From: Candidatus Omnitrophota bacterium
GTDB lineage: Bacteria > Omnitrophota > Gorgyraeia > Gygaellales > UBA12090
Direction of reading: 5' to 3'
Length of the DNA: 8,366 bases
NCBI GenBank assembly: GCA_003510525.1
Contig: DOMD01000002.1
Location: forward strand, 1 to 8,366
The translations under genes were made by a program, and so were the position numbers. Within the stretch, counting starts at the first letter, position 1. Every line of letters begins with the position of its first letter. The notes below the pieces were generated by a model. It had not been told where the DNA came from. It did no database searches and saw only the letters and a program-made list of their open reading frames with translations. Of the stretch, positions 1 through 6,677 are shown piece after piece.

Positions 1-23
1 GCAATGCGCCGGATTCTTTTTAT

Positions 24-49
24 GGCTCTTTCTCAGAATCTGTGGGTAA
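24..49 (+). repeat. Left terminal inverted repeat of the ISL3 element
   Basis: The inner 15 bases (agaatctgtgggtaa, 35-49) are perfectly complementary to the inner part of the right end. The outer 11 bases match at 5 positions. This is the expected transposase-binding end. Confidence 0.75.
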
Positions 50-93
50 AAAACTATTAAATCTGTAAAAGAATAAAGCATTGTTGACCAGTA

Positions 94-102
94 TGTTAGA
101 AT
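94..102 (+). promoter_or_regulatory. Possible extended -10 promoter for the transposase
   Basis: TGT followed by TAGAAT (97-102) fits an extended -10 box, 38 bp before the start codon. No good -35 box is seen at the right distance, so this is a weak call. Confidence 0.3.
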
Positions 103-140
103 GAAGTGTTGGCAACATTCAACAACTGGAGGACTCAACA

Positions 141-1379
141 ATGCTCATAAAGACAATACTAAATAAGTGTTACCCTGTCAAGTATTTCGTTTACGGCAAA
201 GTGAGCCTGGTTAAGGATCGTGTGGTCGTAACGGTCAGCAGGCGGCAAAACAGTCTTGGACAATGCAGTAAATGTTTGCGGCAGGTTGCTGGATACGACC
301 GCTTAAAAGAACGACGATTCAGGTTCATCCCCCTGTGGGGATTCAAAGTAGAGCTTATGTATACGCCCTGCCGGGTGAACTGCCATGAGCATGGCGTTAT
401 CATTGAGCATATGCCCTGGGCAGATGGCAAAAGTCCTATCTGTGAGCCGTTTAAAATATTCTTGGCTTATTGGGCCAAGCTTCTGTCCTGGAAAGGCGTA
501 GCCACACATTTTCAAGTGACTTGGCAAAACGTATCTGAATCGGTTGAATATGTCGTTGAATATGGACTTAGGAATCGTCTTCTGGATAATATTCGGGCTA
601 TCGGTGTTGATGAAGTTCAGTATCAAGTTGGCCATAAGTATTTAACGCTTGTGTATCAGATCGACGCGGGATGCCGCCGGTTGTTATTTGTCGGCAAGGA
701 TCGAACAGCGAAAACATTATTGCGATTCTTTTATCGTTTTAAAGGCCATACGGATCAAATTACAGCCGTATGCAGCGATCTTTGGAAACCGTATTTAAAA
801 GTCATCAAGCGCAAACTTAGCAATGCCGTACATATCTTAGATAGGTTTCACGTTGCGCAATATTTAAATAAAGCGGTTGACGAAACGCGCCGGCAAGAAA
901 TGTCCCAGCTAAAACAAGATGGATTCACCGCGATTTTAGAAAAGTCGCGCTGGTGTCTGCTTAAGAATAAAAAGAACCAGAAACAATCTCAATTGGCCAA
1001 GCTTAGCGATTTACTCCGATACAATCTGAAGACCGTGCGTTGTTACTTGCTTAAAGAAACATTTCAACAGCTTTGGATATACAAAAGCCGCTGGGGAGCC
1101 GAACGATTTTTAAAAGTCTGGTTAACCAGAGCTCTCCGGTCTCGGTTACCAGAGATTAAAAAGGTCGCCAAGAGTTTGCGTAAGCACCAAGATATTTTAC
1201 TGAACTATTTTTCTGTCAAAGAACGCTTATCAAACGGCCCTGTTGAGGGCTTGAACTTAAAAGTAAAACTCACTATGAGAAAATCATATGGTTTTCGACG
1301 CTTCAGAACAGCAGAACTCGCTTTGTATCATGTACTTGGGGAACTACCCCTGCCTCCGATTACCCACAGATTCTACTGA
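141..1379 (+). CDS. ISL3-family transposase
   Basis: A DDE transposase that cuts and joins the IS ends. An N-terminal zinc finger of the ISL3 type is seen as C42-x2-C45 and C77-x3-C81. It is followed by a helix-turn-helix-like stretch (about 105-145) and then the catalytic domain. The likely catalytic triad is D157 (in IGVDEV), D213 (in CSDLWKPY) and E369 (in NGPVEGLN). The ILDRFHVAQ block (232-240) and the basic C-terminal stretch KLTMRKSYGFRRF (376-388) are family hallmarks. At 412 residues it is full length for the family. The ATG at 141 has GGAGG (128-132) 8 nt upstream. No frameshift or missing catalytic residue is visible. The reverse-strand open frames inside it are shadows. Confidence 0.93.
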   Translation: MLIKTILNKCYPVKYFVYGKVSLVKDRVVVTVSRRQNSLGQCSKCLRQVAGYDRLKERRFRFIPLWGFKVELMYTPCRVNCHEHGVIIEHMPWADGKSPICEPFKIFLAYWAKLLSWKGVATHFQVTWQNVSESVEYVVEYGLRNRLLDNIRAIGVDEVQYQVGHKYLTLVYQIDAGCRRLLFVGKDRTAKTLLRFFYRFKGHTDQITAVCSDLWKPYLKVIKRKLSNAVHILDRFHVAQYLNKAVDETRRQEMSQLKQDGFTAILEKSRWCLLKNKKNQKQSQLAKLSDLLRYNLKTVRCYLLKETFQQLWIYKSRWGAERFLKVWLTRALRSRLPEIKKVAKSLRKHQDILLNYFSVKERLSNGPVEGLNLKVKLTMRKSYGFRRFRTAELALYHVLGELPLPPITHRFY

Positions 1380-1385
1380 GGAGGC
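1360..1385 (-). repeat. Right terminal inverted repeat of the ISL3 element, overlapping the transposase stop
   Basis: This is the partner of the repeat at 24-49, with a perfect inner 15-base match (ttacccacagattct, 1360-1374). The last transposase codons (THRFY and TGA at 1377-1379) are written inside this repeat, so the protein C-terminus and the DNA end constrain each other. Confidence 0.75.
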
Positions 1386-1437
1386 TAATTTATAATTATA
1401 CCTTTTAAAGCGCCAAAAGCAACAATATTCTTTTTAC

Positions 1438-1466
1438 TTTACATTTTGATTTATGGGTTGTATAAT
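1438..1466 (+). promoter_or_regulatory. Sigma70-type promoter upstream of hisG
   Basis: TTTACA (1438-1443), a 17-bp spacer and a perfect TATAAT (1461-1466). Transcription would start near 1473 and give an mRNA leader of about 165 nt before hisG. The promoter lies outside the IS right end, so it probably belongs to hisG, or to whatever preceded hisG before the insertion. A purine-rich GAGGAGA follows at 1484-1490, but no start codon sits at a useful distance from it. Confidence 0.6.
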
Positions 1467-1511
1467 TGTTAAGATTTTAAATTGAGGAGAAACAAGGAAA
1501 AGGATTTTAAT

Positions 1512-1561
1512 TCAAGAAAAATCTGCCCCGCAGGCAGAGACTTTTGGCAGATTTTTCTTGA
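1512..1561 (+). terminator. Intrinsic-terminator hairpin in the hisG leader (possible attenuator)
   Basis: A perfect 16-bp stem (1512-1527 with 1546-1561). Its GC core is TCTGCC/GGCAGA and its descending arm runs into TTTTTCTT, with an A-rich ascending arm, so it has the form of a bidirectional intrinsic terminator. Within the loop, GGCAGA at 1533-1538 can instead pair with TCTGCC at 1522-1527. That forms a smaller 6-bp hairpin that excludes the terminator. It lies between the promoter (1438-1466) and hisG (1637), so it could act as an attenuator. No T-box sequence or His-rich leader peptide is seen. Confidence 0.5.
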
Positions 1562-1588
1562 TCCTGAAGCCCGAATGGCTGAAGGATC
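1560..1588 (+). other. Hairpin with tandem G-A mismatches in the hisG leader
   Basis: GATCCT (1560-1565) pairs with AGGATC (1583-1588) and AGCC (1568-1571) pairs with GGCT (1577-1580). GA faces GA between them (1566-1567 and 1581-1582), and the loop is CGAAT. Such a symmetric tandem GA mismatch often forms a stable sheared pair in RNA. It directly follows the terminator-like stem and shares two bases with it. Its role is unknown. Confidence 0.35.
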
Positions 1589-1636
1589 TAATATAGATAA
1601 CCGAAATATAATTTCCTATATGTACGTCAAGAAAAG

Positions 1637-2515
1637 ATGAAAAATATATTAAAACTTGGTTTGCCTAAAGGAAGCCTGCAAGAGGCTACCTTTAGTATGT
1701 TCAAGAAGGCGGGTTTTAATGTGCATGTAGGCGAAAGGTCTTATCTGCCTTCCATTGACGACCCGGAGATTGAGCCGGTTCTCTTACGGGCCCAGGAGAT
1801 GTCCCGTTATGTTGAAGATGGGGCGCTGGATTGCGGGGTTACCGGAAACGACTGGATATTAGAAAATGACTCGGATGTGGTGCGGGTAGAAGAGCTGGTA
1901 TACGCCAAGCAGAGCCTGAATCCGGTGCGCTGGGTACTGGCTGTGCCGGAGAGTTCAAATATAAAGAGCGTTAAGGATTTAGAAGGGAAAATTATTGCCA
2001 CGGAATTAGTTAACGCTACCAAGGAATTTTTAAAGAAAAATAAAGTCAACGCTGATGTGGAGTTTAGCTGGGGGGCAACTGAGGTGAAGGTGGCTTCCGG
2101 TTTAGTGGACGCGATTGTGGAGTTGACCGAGACCGGCAGAAGCCTGCGGGCGCATAAACTAAGAGAAATTACCGCGATAATCTTCTCCACCACCCAGTTT
2201 ATCGCTAATAAGGTTTCCTATAAAGACCTCTGGAAAAAAGCCAAGATGCAGCAGATTTGCCTTCTTTTGAAAGGGGCAATCCAGGCTGAGGGCAAGGTTG
2301 GCCTGAAGATGAATGTGAGGCGGATAAATCTAAAGAAAATAATCGGTATTTTACCGGCTCTGAAAAATCCCACGGTATCCGGCTTAGCTCAGGAAGGCTG
2401 GCTGGCGGTTGAGACCATAATTGAAGAAAAGGTTGTGCGTAATATAATTCCCCAGCTCAAGGAGGCCGGAGCCGAGGGGATTATTGAGTATCCGCTGAAT
2501 AAGTTAATATATTAG
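1637..2515 (+). CDS. hisG: ATP phosphoribosyltransferase, long form
   Basis: Catalyses the first, committed step of histidine synthesis: ATP + PRPP to N1-(5-phosphoribosyl)-ATP, in the cytoplasm. At 292 residues it is the long, self-regulated form. The N-terminal catalytic part has GLPKGSL (8-14), [13 protein letters not shown] (61-73) and the PRPP-binding loop [10 protein letters not shown] (162-171). The C-terminal ACT-like regulatory domain is at about 205-292, with the family block [23 protein letters not shown] split over 225-247. The long form normally works as a hexamer inhibited by histidine and needs no HisZ. No other his gene is in the window, so hisG is detached from a his operon here. 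The ATG at 1637 has only a weak purine-rich RBS (AAGAAAAG directly upstream). An ATG at 1620 is out of frame. Confidence 0.96.
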   Translation: MKNILKLGLPKGSLQEATFSMFKKAGFNVHVGERSYLPSIDDPEIEPVLLRAQEMSRYVEDGALDCGVTGNDWILENDSDVVRVEELVYAKQSLNPVRWVLAVPESSNIKSVKDLEGKIIATELVNATKEFLKKNKVNADVEFSWGATEVKVASGLVDAIVELTETGRSLRAHKLREITAIIFSTTQFIANKVSYKDLWKKAKMQQICLLLKGAIQAEGKVGLKMNVRRINLKKIIGILPALKNPTVSGLAQEGWLAVETIIEEKVVRNIIPQLKEAGAEGIIEYPLNKLIY

Positions 2516-2516
2516 A

Positions 2517-2578
2517 AGAACCGCTGAACTACGCGGAACTTCACGCGGAAACACGTGATACAATTTTTGCGTGGTTCT
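2517..2578 (+). repeat. Intergenic imperfect stem with short degenerate tandem repeats
   Basis: AGAACCGC (2517-2524) can pair with GTGGTTCT (2571-2578), 8 bp with one G-T. Inside are about three degenerate copies of a 10-12-bp unit (cgctgaacta at 2522, cgcggaacttca at 2532, cgcggaaaca at 2544). It begins just after the hisG stop and ends before the small gene at 2606. There is no T-run, so it is not a convincing terminator. Confidence 0.35.
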
Positions 2579-2605
2579 AGGGTTTACGAACTAAGTGAGG
2601 AAAAA

Positions 2606-2707
2606 ATGCCTTGCGGTAAAAAAAGAAAAAGACAAAAGATACGCACGCATAAAAGAAAAAAGATGCGTCGTAAGCTCAGACACTTAAAGAAGAGAGCTTG
2701 GGGTTAA
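2606..2707 (+). CDS. Small basic AURKAIP1/COX24-domain protein (mS38/bS22-like)
   Basis: A 33-codon gene encoding a very basic peptide that starts MPCGKKRKRQKIRTHKRKK and ends in KKRAWG. The pattern of GKKRKR, then K-x-x-T/R-H-KRKK, then R-R-K-x-R-H matches the short AURKAIP1/COX24-domain proteins of Bacteroidota and related phyla. Those are related to mitochondrial mS38 and mycobacterial bS22, which bind the small ribosomal subunit near the decoding centre. More than half the residues are Lys, Arg or His, as expected for an rRNA-binding peptide. The ATG has GAGG (2597-2600) 5 nt upstream and the gene ends TAA. It lies 90 nt after hisG. The family assignment is from pattern recognition; the ribosomal role is inferred from the family. 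Confidence 0.75.
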   Translation: MPCGKKRKRQKIRTHKRKKMRRKLRHLKKRAWG

Positions 2708-2718
2708 AAAGCAGTGCT

Positions 2719-2750
2719 TTGTGGAGGCGAACGGCTGTTCGCCTCCACAA
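2719..2750. repeat. REP-like GC-rich palindrome
   Basis: A perfect 14-bp inverted repeat (2719-2732 with 2737-2750, loop GGCT). The core is GGCGAACGGCTGTTCGCC with flanking GTGGA/TCCAC. It closely resembles the widespread short palindromes with a GGGGCGAAC/GTTCGCCCC core found in many bacterial genomes. No T-run follows, so it is not a standard terminator, though it could block 3' exonucleases behind the small gene. Related palindromes are at 6372-6397 and 7100-7128. Confidence 0.65.
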
Positions 2751-2779
2751 TCCGGGCAATAGATTGAAGGACTTATGAC

Positions 2780-2902
2780 TTTGGCTATATGGAAAGCCAA
2801 ACCATTGCTTTACCGGCTTGCCGGTAAGTGTATATTTCTATAGCTTGCTAAGGGGATAAACTCGGCTTTTTTTAGAAAAAATAGATTTACAAAAAGCCTG
2901 AG
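2780..2902 (+). other. Structured leader ahead of the TPR gene
   Basis: Three stems lie in the 203-nt gap before the TPR gene. The first is TTTGGCT/AGCCAAA (2780-2786, 2795-2801). The second is TTACCGGC/GCCGGTAA (2810-2817, 2820-2827, 2-nt loop). The third is CTCGGCTTTTT with AAAAAGCCTGAG (2861-2871, 2891-2902), 11 pairs with one bulged T. The last stem covers the only GA-rich stretch (TGAG, 2899-2902) at Shine-Dalgarno distance from ATG 2911, so it could hide the ribosome-binding site. No known riboswitch consensus was recognised. Confidence 0.35.
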
Positions 2903-2910
2903 TAATATTA

Positions 2911-3930
2911 ATGTCGCAGCCTAGGGTGGTCAGGTTTTTAATCTGGTTTTTTGTAACAGCGTGCGTTCTATCCTTGTCAGGCCGTTTATGGAATAAGGCG
3001 CTTAATGTATCTGAAGGCGCCGTTGGATTCGGCGGCTTGAAAGAAAAATCCCAAACGCAGGCTCAAGCCCATTATATGATGGGCTTATTTTATGAAAACC
3101 AGAATAAATTTGATGAGGCAATTGCCGAATATAAACAAACCCTGGCCTTAGAAAAAGATATCCCGGCGCCGCGGGTGCGTATCGCCGCGAATCTTATCCG
3201 CAAAAACGATTTCCCTGGCGCGCTCATAGAACTTCAGGAGGCAAAAAAGCTTGACCCTGAGAATATAGAAACCGGGTTGCTTTTGACCCTCCTGTATACC
3301 ATCCAGAATTCTTCGGATAAGGCAGTCCAGGAATATGAGGATGTTTTGAAAAAGGCCTCAAGCGCTGACCCTAAGAATGTTGATATCCTCAAGACCTTGG
3401 CCGGCCTGTATTATCAGCAGAAGAAATTCCCGGAGGCGGGTAACCTTTATAAACTCGTTCTGGATATTGACAAAAATGATTATGAATCGGTATTTTTGCT
3501 GGGGGCTCTTTTAGAGGAGAGCGGTAAAAGAGACGAGGCAGTAGAGAAATTTAAAGAGGTTTTAAAGCTCAAGCCGGATTACGCGAATGCCCTGAATTCT
3601 TTAGGCTATCTCTATGCTGAAGATGGCCGCCAGCTTAACGAGGCTGAGGAGTTAATCAAAAAAGCCATTTTGATTGAACCGGATAATGGGGCTTATATTG
3701 ACAGTCTGGGCTGGGTTTATTTTAAAAGAAATGAGCTGGATAAGGCGATTGAGCATTTGGAGAAAGCCAGCCTTTTGCTTTTCGACCCTCTGATATACGA
3801 ACATCTTGGGGATGCCTATTTTAAAAAGGGAGTTCAGGATAAGGCCCAGGCCTCCTGGCAAAAGTCTTTAGAGCTTAATCCCGCGCAAGATAAGCTAAAA
3901 GAAAAGATAGGAAAGTCAAGGAAGGAATAG
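2911..3930 (+). CDS. Membrane-anchored tetratricopeptide-repeat (TPR) protein
   Basis: A 339-residue protein with an N-terminal membrane anchor or uncleaved signal segment (about 8-23, RFLIWFFVTACVLSLS, after a basic start). A short linker follows, then about eight TPR units from residue 50 to 325. Clear units begin near 50 (AHYMMGLFYENQNKFDEAIAEY), 156, 190, 224 (LNSLGYLYAEDGRQLNEAEELI), 259 (YIDSLGWVYFKRNELDKAIEHL) and 294. TPR arrays form curved helical scaffolds for protein-protein contact, so this is probably an envelope-facing scaffold; the partner is unknown. No lipobox is seen: the Cys at 18 is inside the hydrophobic run without a typical LxGC. No strong Shine-Dalgarno precedes the ATG. 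The stop is 2 nt from the transketolase N-subunit start, so the genes are probably translationally linked. Confidence 0.85.
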   Translation: MSQPRVVRFLIWFFVTACVLSLSGRLWNKALNVSEGAVGFGGLKEKSQTQAQAHYMMGLFYENQNKFDEAIAEYKQTLALEKDIPAPRVRIAANLIRKNDFPGALIELQEAKKLDPENIETGLLLTLLYTIQNSSDKAVQEYEDVLKKASSADPKNVDILKTLAGLYYQQKKFPEAGNLYKLVLDIDKNDYESVFLLGALLEESGKRDEAVEKFKEVLKLKPDYANALNSLGYLYAEDGRQLNEAEELIKKAILIEPDNGAYIDSLGWVYFKRNELDKAIEHLEKASLLLFDPLIYEHLGDAYFKKGVQDKAQASWQKSLELNPAQDKLKEKIGKSRKE

Positions 3931-3932
3931 GA

Positions 3933-4754
3933 ATGGATTTCGAGAAGAAAGAAATACGGCTTTTAGAGGATAAGGCTAAAGAAACGCGCCGGCTGATTAT
4001 CAAAATGCTGGTTAAAGCCGGATCGGGCCATCCCGGAGGAAGCCTTTCTTCCACGGACTTACTGACCTGCCTTTATTTTAAGGTTATGAAGGTGAATCCT
4101 AAAGACCCCCAGTGGCCGGATCGAGACAGGTTTCATCTTTCCAAGGGCCACTGTTGTCCGGCGCTCTACGCGGTGCTGGCGGAATTAGGATATTTTCCTC
4201 TGGAGCATCTTTGGACCTTGCGTAAGCTGGGCTCGATACTTCAAGGGCATCCGGACCGTAAGGTTCCCGGAGTAGAGGTGGCCAGCGGTTCTTTGGGCCA
4301 GGGCTTATCCGTGGCTTTGGGAATGAGTTTGGCCGCTAAAATGGACAAAAAATCTTATCGGGTGTATTGTTTGATGGGAGACGGAGAGACCCAGGAAGGT
4401 AACGTCTGGGAGGCGGCCATGGCGGGCGCCCACTATAAGTGTGATAATCTCTGCGCGATGATTGATTATAATGGCTTTCAGATTGACGGATGCACTAAAG
4501 AGATTATGAATTTAGAGCCTTTGGCGGATAAATGGCGCTCTTTTGGCTGGCATGCCATAGAGATAAACGGGCATAGCATCAGAGAGATACTCGGCGCTTA
4601 CGAGGAGGCCAAGACAACAAAAGGAAAGCCTTCTGTTATTATTGCTCGCACCATAAAAGGCAAGGGAGTTTCTTTTATGGAGAATGTCCTGGATTTTCAC
4701 GGCCGCGCCCCCACCAAGGAAGAGGCGGAAATAGCCTTAAAGGAATTGGAGTAA
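3933..4754 (+). CDS. Transketolase, N-terminal subunit
   Basis: The thiamine-diphosphate (ThDP) pyrophosphate-binding half of a split transketolase, which moves two-carbon ketol units in the non-oxidative pentose phosphate pathway. At 273 residues it is the usual size for this subunit. Visible motifs are GSGHPGGSLS (30-39), SKGH (70-73), GHPD (105-108), GSLGQGLS (119-126), the ThDP/Mg motif from GDGETQEGNVWE (149-160) to N180, and TIKGKGV (240-246). H256 lies in the LDFHG block. The ATG has a purine-rich RBS in the end of the upstream gene (GGAAGGAATAGG). The gene is 3 nt upstream of the C-terminal subunit, with which it should form a heterotetramer. Confidence 0.95.
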   Translation: MDFEKKEIRLLEDKAKETRRLIIKMLVKAGSGHPGGSLSSTDLLTCLYFKVMKVNPKDPQWPDRDRFHLSKGHCCPALYAVLAELGYFPLEHLWTLRKLGSILQGHPDRKVPGVEVASGSLGQGLSVALGMSLAAKMDKKSYRVYCLMGDGETQEGNVWEAAMAGAHYKCDNLCAMIDYNGFQIDGCTKEIMNLEPLADKWRSFGWHAIEINGHSIREILGAYEEAKTTKGKPSVIIARTIKGKGVSFMENVLDFHGRAPTKEEAEIALKELE

Positions 4755-4757
4755 AAT

Positions 4758-5684
4758 ATGGCTGAGATGCTTTATCAGCGCGATGTGTACGGACAGACTT
4801 TAATTGAACTGGGTAAGAAAGATTCCAATATTGTGGTTTTGGATGCTGACCTTTCCGGCTCAACCCGCACCTGCCTTTTTGCCAAGGAATTTAAGGATAG
4901 ATTTGTTAACTTTGGGGTGGCTGAACAGAATATGGTGGCCGCTTCAGCCGGCCTGGCCAGCTGCGGGAAGACGGTGTTTCTCTCGACCTTTGCCATATTT
5001 GCCACCGGAAGGGCCTGGGACCAGGTGAGAAATACTGTTGCCTATAACAACTTTAATATTAAGATTGTAGCTACCCATGCCGGGGTGAGCGTGGGCCCGG
5101 ACGGGGCATCACATCAGGCTTTAGAGGATATTGCTTTGATGCGCATAATCCCGACTATGAAGATCATTGTCCCGGCTGACGGGCCTCAGGCCCGCGACGC
5201 GGTAATCGCGGCGTATAATACTCCGGGCCCGGTATACGTCCGATTAGGCCGGCCCAAGGTTCCCACGATAACCGCGGATAAAACCTTTGAATTCGGTAAA
5301 GCCCAAATTTTGACTCCGGGAAATGATCTGACTATAATCGCCTGTGGAATAATGGTAAAATCCGCCCTGGAGGCGGCAGGCCGTCTCAAGGAAAAAGGCC
5401 TCAACTGCCGGGTGATTAATATGCATACCGTAAAGCCTATTGATTCTCAGGCAATAATAGAAGCGGCGAGGGAAACCAAAGGCATTGTGGTTTGTGAAGA
5501 GCATACGGTGATGGGCGGGTTGGCGTCAGCGGTAGATGAAATCGTGGCTGAGAATTCGCCGGTCAAGGTTATGCGCGTAGGGGTAAAGAACCGCTACGGA
5601 CAGTCCGGAGAACCGGATGAGCTGATTAAGGAATACGGGCTTTCGGTTGAGGATATTATTAGTGCCTGCGGGAAGATTGTCTGA
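4758..5684 (+). CDS. Transketolase, C-terminal subunit
   Basis: The second half of the split transketolase: the pyrimidine-binding domain (about 1-170) plus the C-terminal transketolase domain (about 185-305). The catalytic Glu that activates thiamine is E56 in NFGVAEQNM. Other family marks are STFAIF (76-81), HAGVSVGPDGASHQALED (107-124), VPADGPQ (138-144) and YVRLGRP (160-166). At 308 residues it is full length. DXS (deoxyxylulose-5-phosphate synthase) is related, but DXS is a single chain of over 600 residues, so a split transketolase is the better call. The ispE gene follows after 8 nt. Confidence 0.95.
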   Translation: MAEMLYQRDVYGQTLIELGKKDSNIVVLDADLSGSTRTCLFAKEFKDRFVNFGVAEQNMVAASAGLASCGKTVFLSTFAIFATGRAWDQVRNTVAYNNFNIKIVATHAGVSVGPDGASHQALEDIALMRIIPTMKIIVPADGPQARDAVIAAYNTPGPVYVRLGRPKVPTITADKTFEFGKAQILTPGNDLTIIACGIMVKSALEAAGRLKEKGLNCRVINMHTVKPIDSQAIIEAARETKGIVVCEEHTVMGGLASAVDEIVAENSPVKVMRVGVKNRYGQSGEPDELIKEYGLSVEDIISACGKIV

Positions 5685-5692
5685 TCTTTGAG

Positions 5693-6631
5693 ATGGCTAA
5701 GGAAAAATCACGGGTGAGCCTTAAGGCGGATAAAAGAATACAAAAAATCACCGGCGGGGTCCGGGTTTTATCTTACGCCAAATTAAATCTTTACTTGGAG
5801 ATTTTGGATAAACGGCCGGACGGCTACCATAATCTGGAGACGATTTTTGAGCGCGTATCCTTAGCGGATGAAATAGTCATAAAAAGGGCTCCCGGTAATT
5901 CCATAAGAATAGAAACCGATTCTCCGGATATACCTAAAGGCCCGGGAAATTTAGCGTATCAGGCCGCCGAGCTTTTAAAGAAAGATTTTGCTATCTCTGC
6001 CGGCTTAGTTATTAAGATAAAAAAGTGTATTCCGGTAGGCGCGGGTTTAGGCGGTGGTTCAAGTAATGCCGCTAGTACTCTTTTAGGATTAAATTACTTC
6101 TGGAATTTAGGTTTAAGCGCTGAAGAATTAAAAGAGTATGCCTCGCGCCTGGGCAGTGATGTGGCTTTTTTCATCTATAATTATCCTTTGGCAATCGGAC
6201 GCGCAAGAGGAGAGCGGATAGAACCCTGGAGTGGTTTTAAAAAGAAGCTCTGGCACGTGATAGCCGTTCCTCAATTAAATGTCTCTACCGCTCTAATATA
6301 CCGGGATTTAGATGTATCGCGCGAACAGACAGGAAATAAAAAAGCCTTTGGCTCATCAAGGATAAAAAATCTAGGGACGAATGGTGGTTCGTTCCTACAC
6401 GTCAAAGATATTTTATTCAATCGCCTTGAGGAAGTAACTTTTAAAAGATATCCTCAAGTAGGCAGACTTAAGCGGGATTTGGAGGCACAGGGAATTAGAG
6501 GCGTGTTGATGTCAGGTTCAGGCTCCGCGGTCTTTGGGATAGTGGGAAGTAGAAAGGGGGGTTTGAGAATAGCTAAAATTTTGCAGCGTTTTAAGAATCT
6601 CAAGGTCTTTGTCGCGGAAACCGCCGTTTAA
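5693..6631 (+). CDS. ispE: 4-diphosphocytidyl-2-C-methyl-D-erythritol kinase
   Basis: A GHMP-family kinase that phosphorylates CDP-methylerythritol with ATP in the MEP isoprenoid pathway. Visible marks are SYAKLNLYLEIL (27-38, with K30), RPDGYHNLETIF (41-52), the ATP loop PVGAGLGGGSSNAAS (114-128), catalytic D156 in LGSDVAFF, and LMSGSGSAVFG (272-282). At 312 residues it is a little long, for two reasons. There is a basic N-terminal extension of about 24 residues before the conserved start. There is also a lengthened linker (about 208-238) before FNRLEEV, part of which is encoded by a REP-like palindrome. The ATG at 5693 is the first in-frame choice but its RBS is weak (TTTGAG). GTG at 5714 is an in-frame alternative. 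Confidence 0.95.
   Translation: MAKEKSRVSLKADKRIQKITGGVRVLSYAKLNLYLEILDKRPDGYHNLETIFERVSLADEIVIKRAPGNSIRIETDSPDIPKGPGNLAYQAAELLKKDFAISAGLVIKIKKCIPVGAGLGGGSSNAASTLLGLNYFWNLGLSAEELKEYASRLGSDVAFFIYNYPLAIGRARGERIEPWSGFKKKLWHVIAVPQLNVSTALIYRDLDVSREQTGNKKAFGSSRIKNLGTNGGSFLHVKDILFNRLEEVTFKRYPQVGRLKRDLEAQGIRGVLMSGSGSAVFGIVGSRKGGLRIAKILQRFKNLKVFVAETAV
6372..6397. repeat. REP-like palindrome inside ispE
   Basis: TAGGGACGAA (6372-6381) pairs with TTCGTTCCTA (6388-6397), 10 bp with one G-T, loop TGGTGG. The CGAA/TTCG core and GG/CC flanks resemble the intergenic palindrome at 2719-2750. It is read in frame as LGTNGGSFL (227-235) within the IspE linker and does not break the gene. Confidence 0.5.
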
Positions 6632-6677
6632 CGTGTGTTAAGAAAGTAAAAAAGCTTAAAACTGGAGGGATACAGCT

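Larger units (their letters stand above)
24..1385 (+). mobile_element. ISL3-family insertion sequence, apparently complete
   Basis: An approximately 1.36-kb element with a single transposase gene (141-1379) and terminal imperfect inverted repeats at 24-49 and 1360-1385. The left tip reads GGCTC, typical of ISL3-family ends; the right tip reads as GCCTC on the opposite strand. ISL3 elements usually make 8-bp target duplications. The flanking octamers here (16-23 ctttttat and 1386-1393 taatttat) agree at only 5 of 8 positions, so no clear duplication is visible. The insertion may be old, or the ends may be off by a base or two. The transposase frame is intact, so the element may still be functional. 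It lies just upstream of the hisG promoter region and has the same orientation. Confidence 0.85.

Noticed and set aside
2719..2750. Palindrome as an intrinsic terminator
   Set aside because: Strong stem but no T-run on either side; its sequence fits a dispersed REP-like repeat better.
2780..2830. Cyclic-di-GMP (GEMM-I) riboswitch ahead of the TPR gene
   Set aside because: AAAGCCAAACC looked similar to part of the motif, but the tetraloop, receptor and conserved GACGCAAAGCC arrangement are absent.
4804..5028. Alternative-frame ORFs within transketolase genes (also 4512-4700, 4675-4863, 4775-5005, 5186-5504)
   Set aside because: They are shadows of the well-supported transketolase frames.
4758..5684. 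1-deoxyxylulose-5-phosphate synthase fragment, because ispE is next
   Set aside because: The gene is a complete transketolase C-subunit paired with an N-subunit directly upstream, not part of a single long DXS chain.
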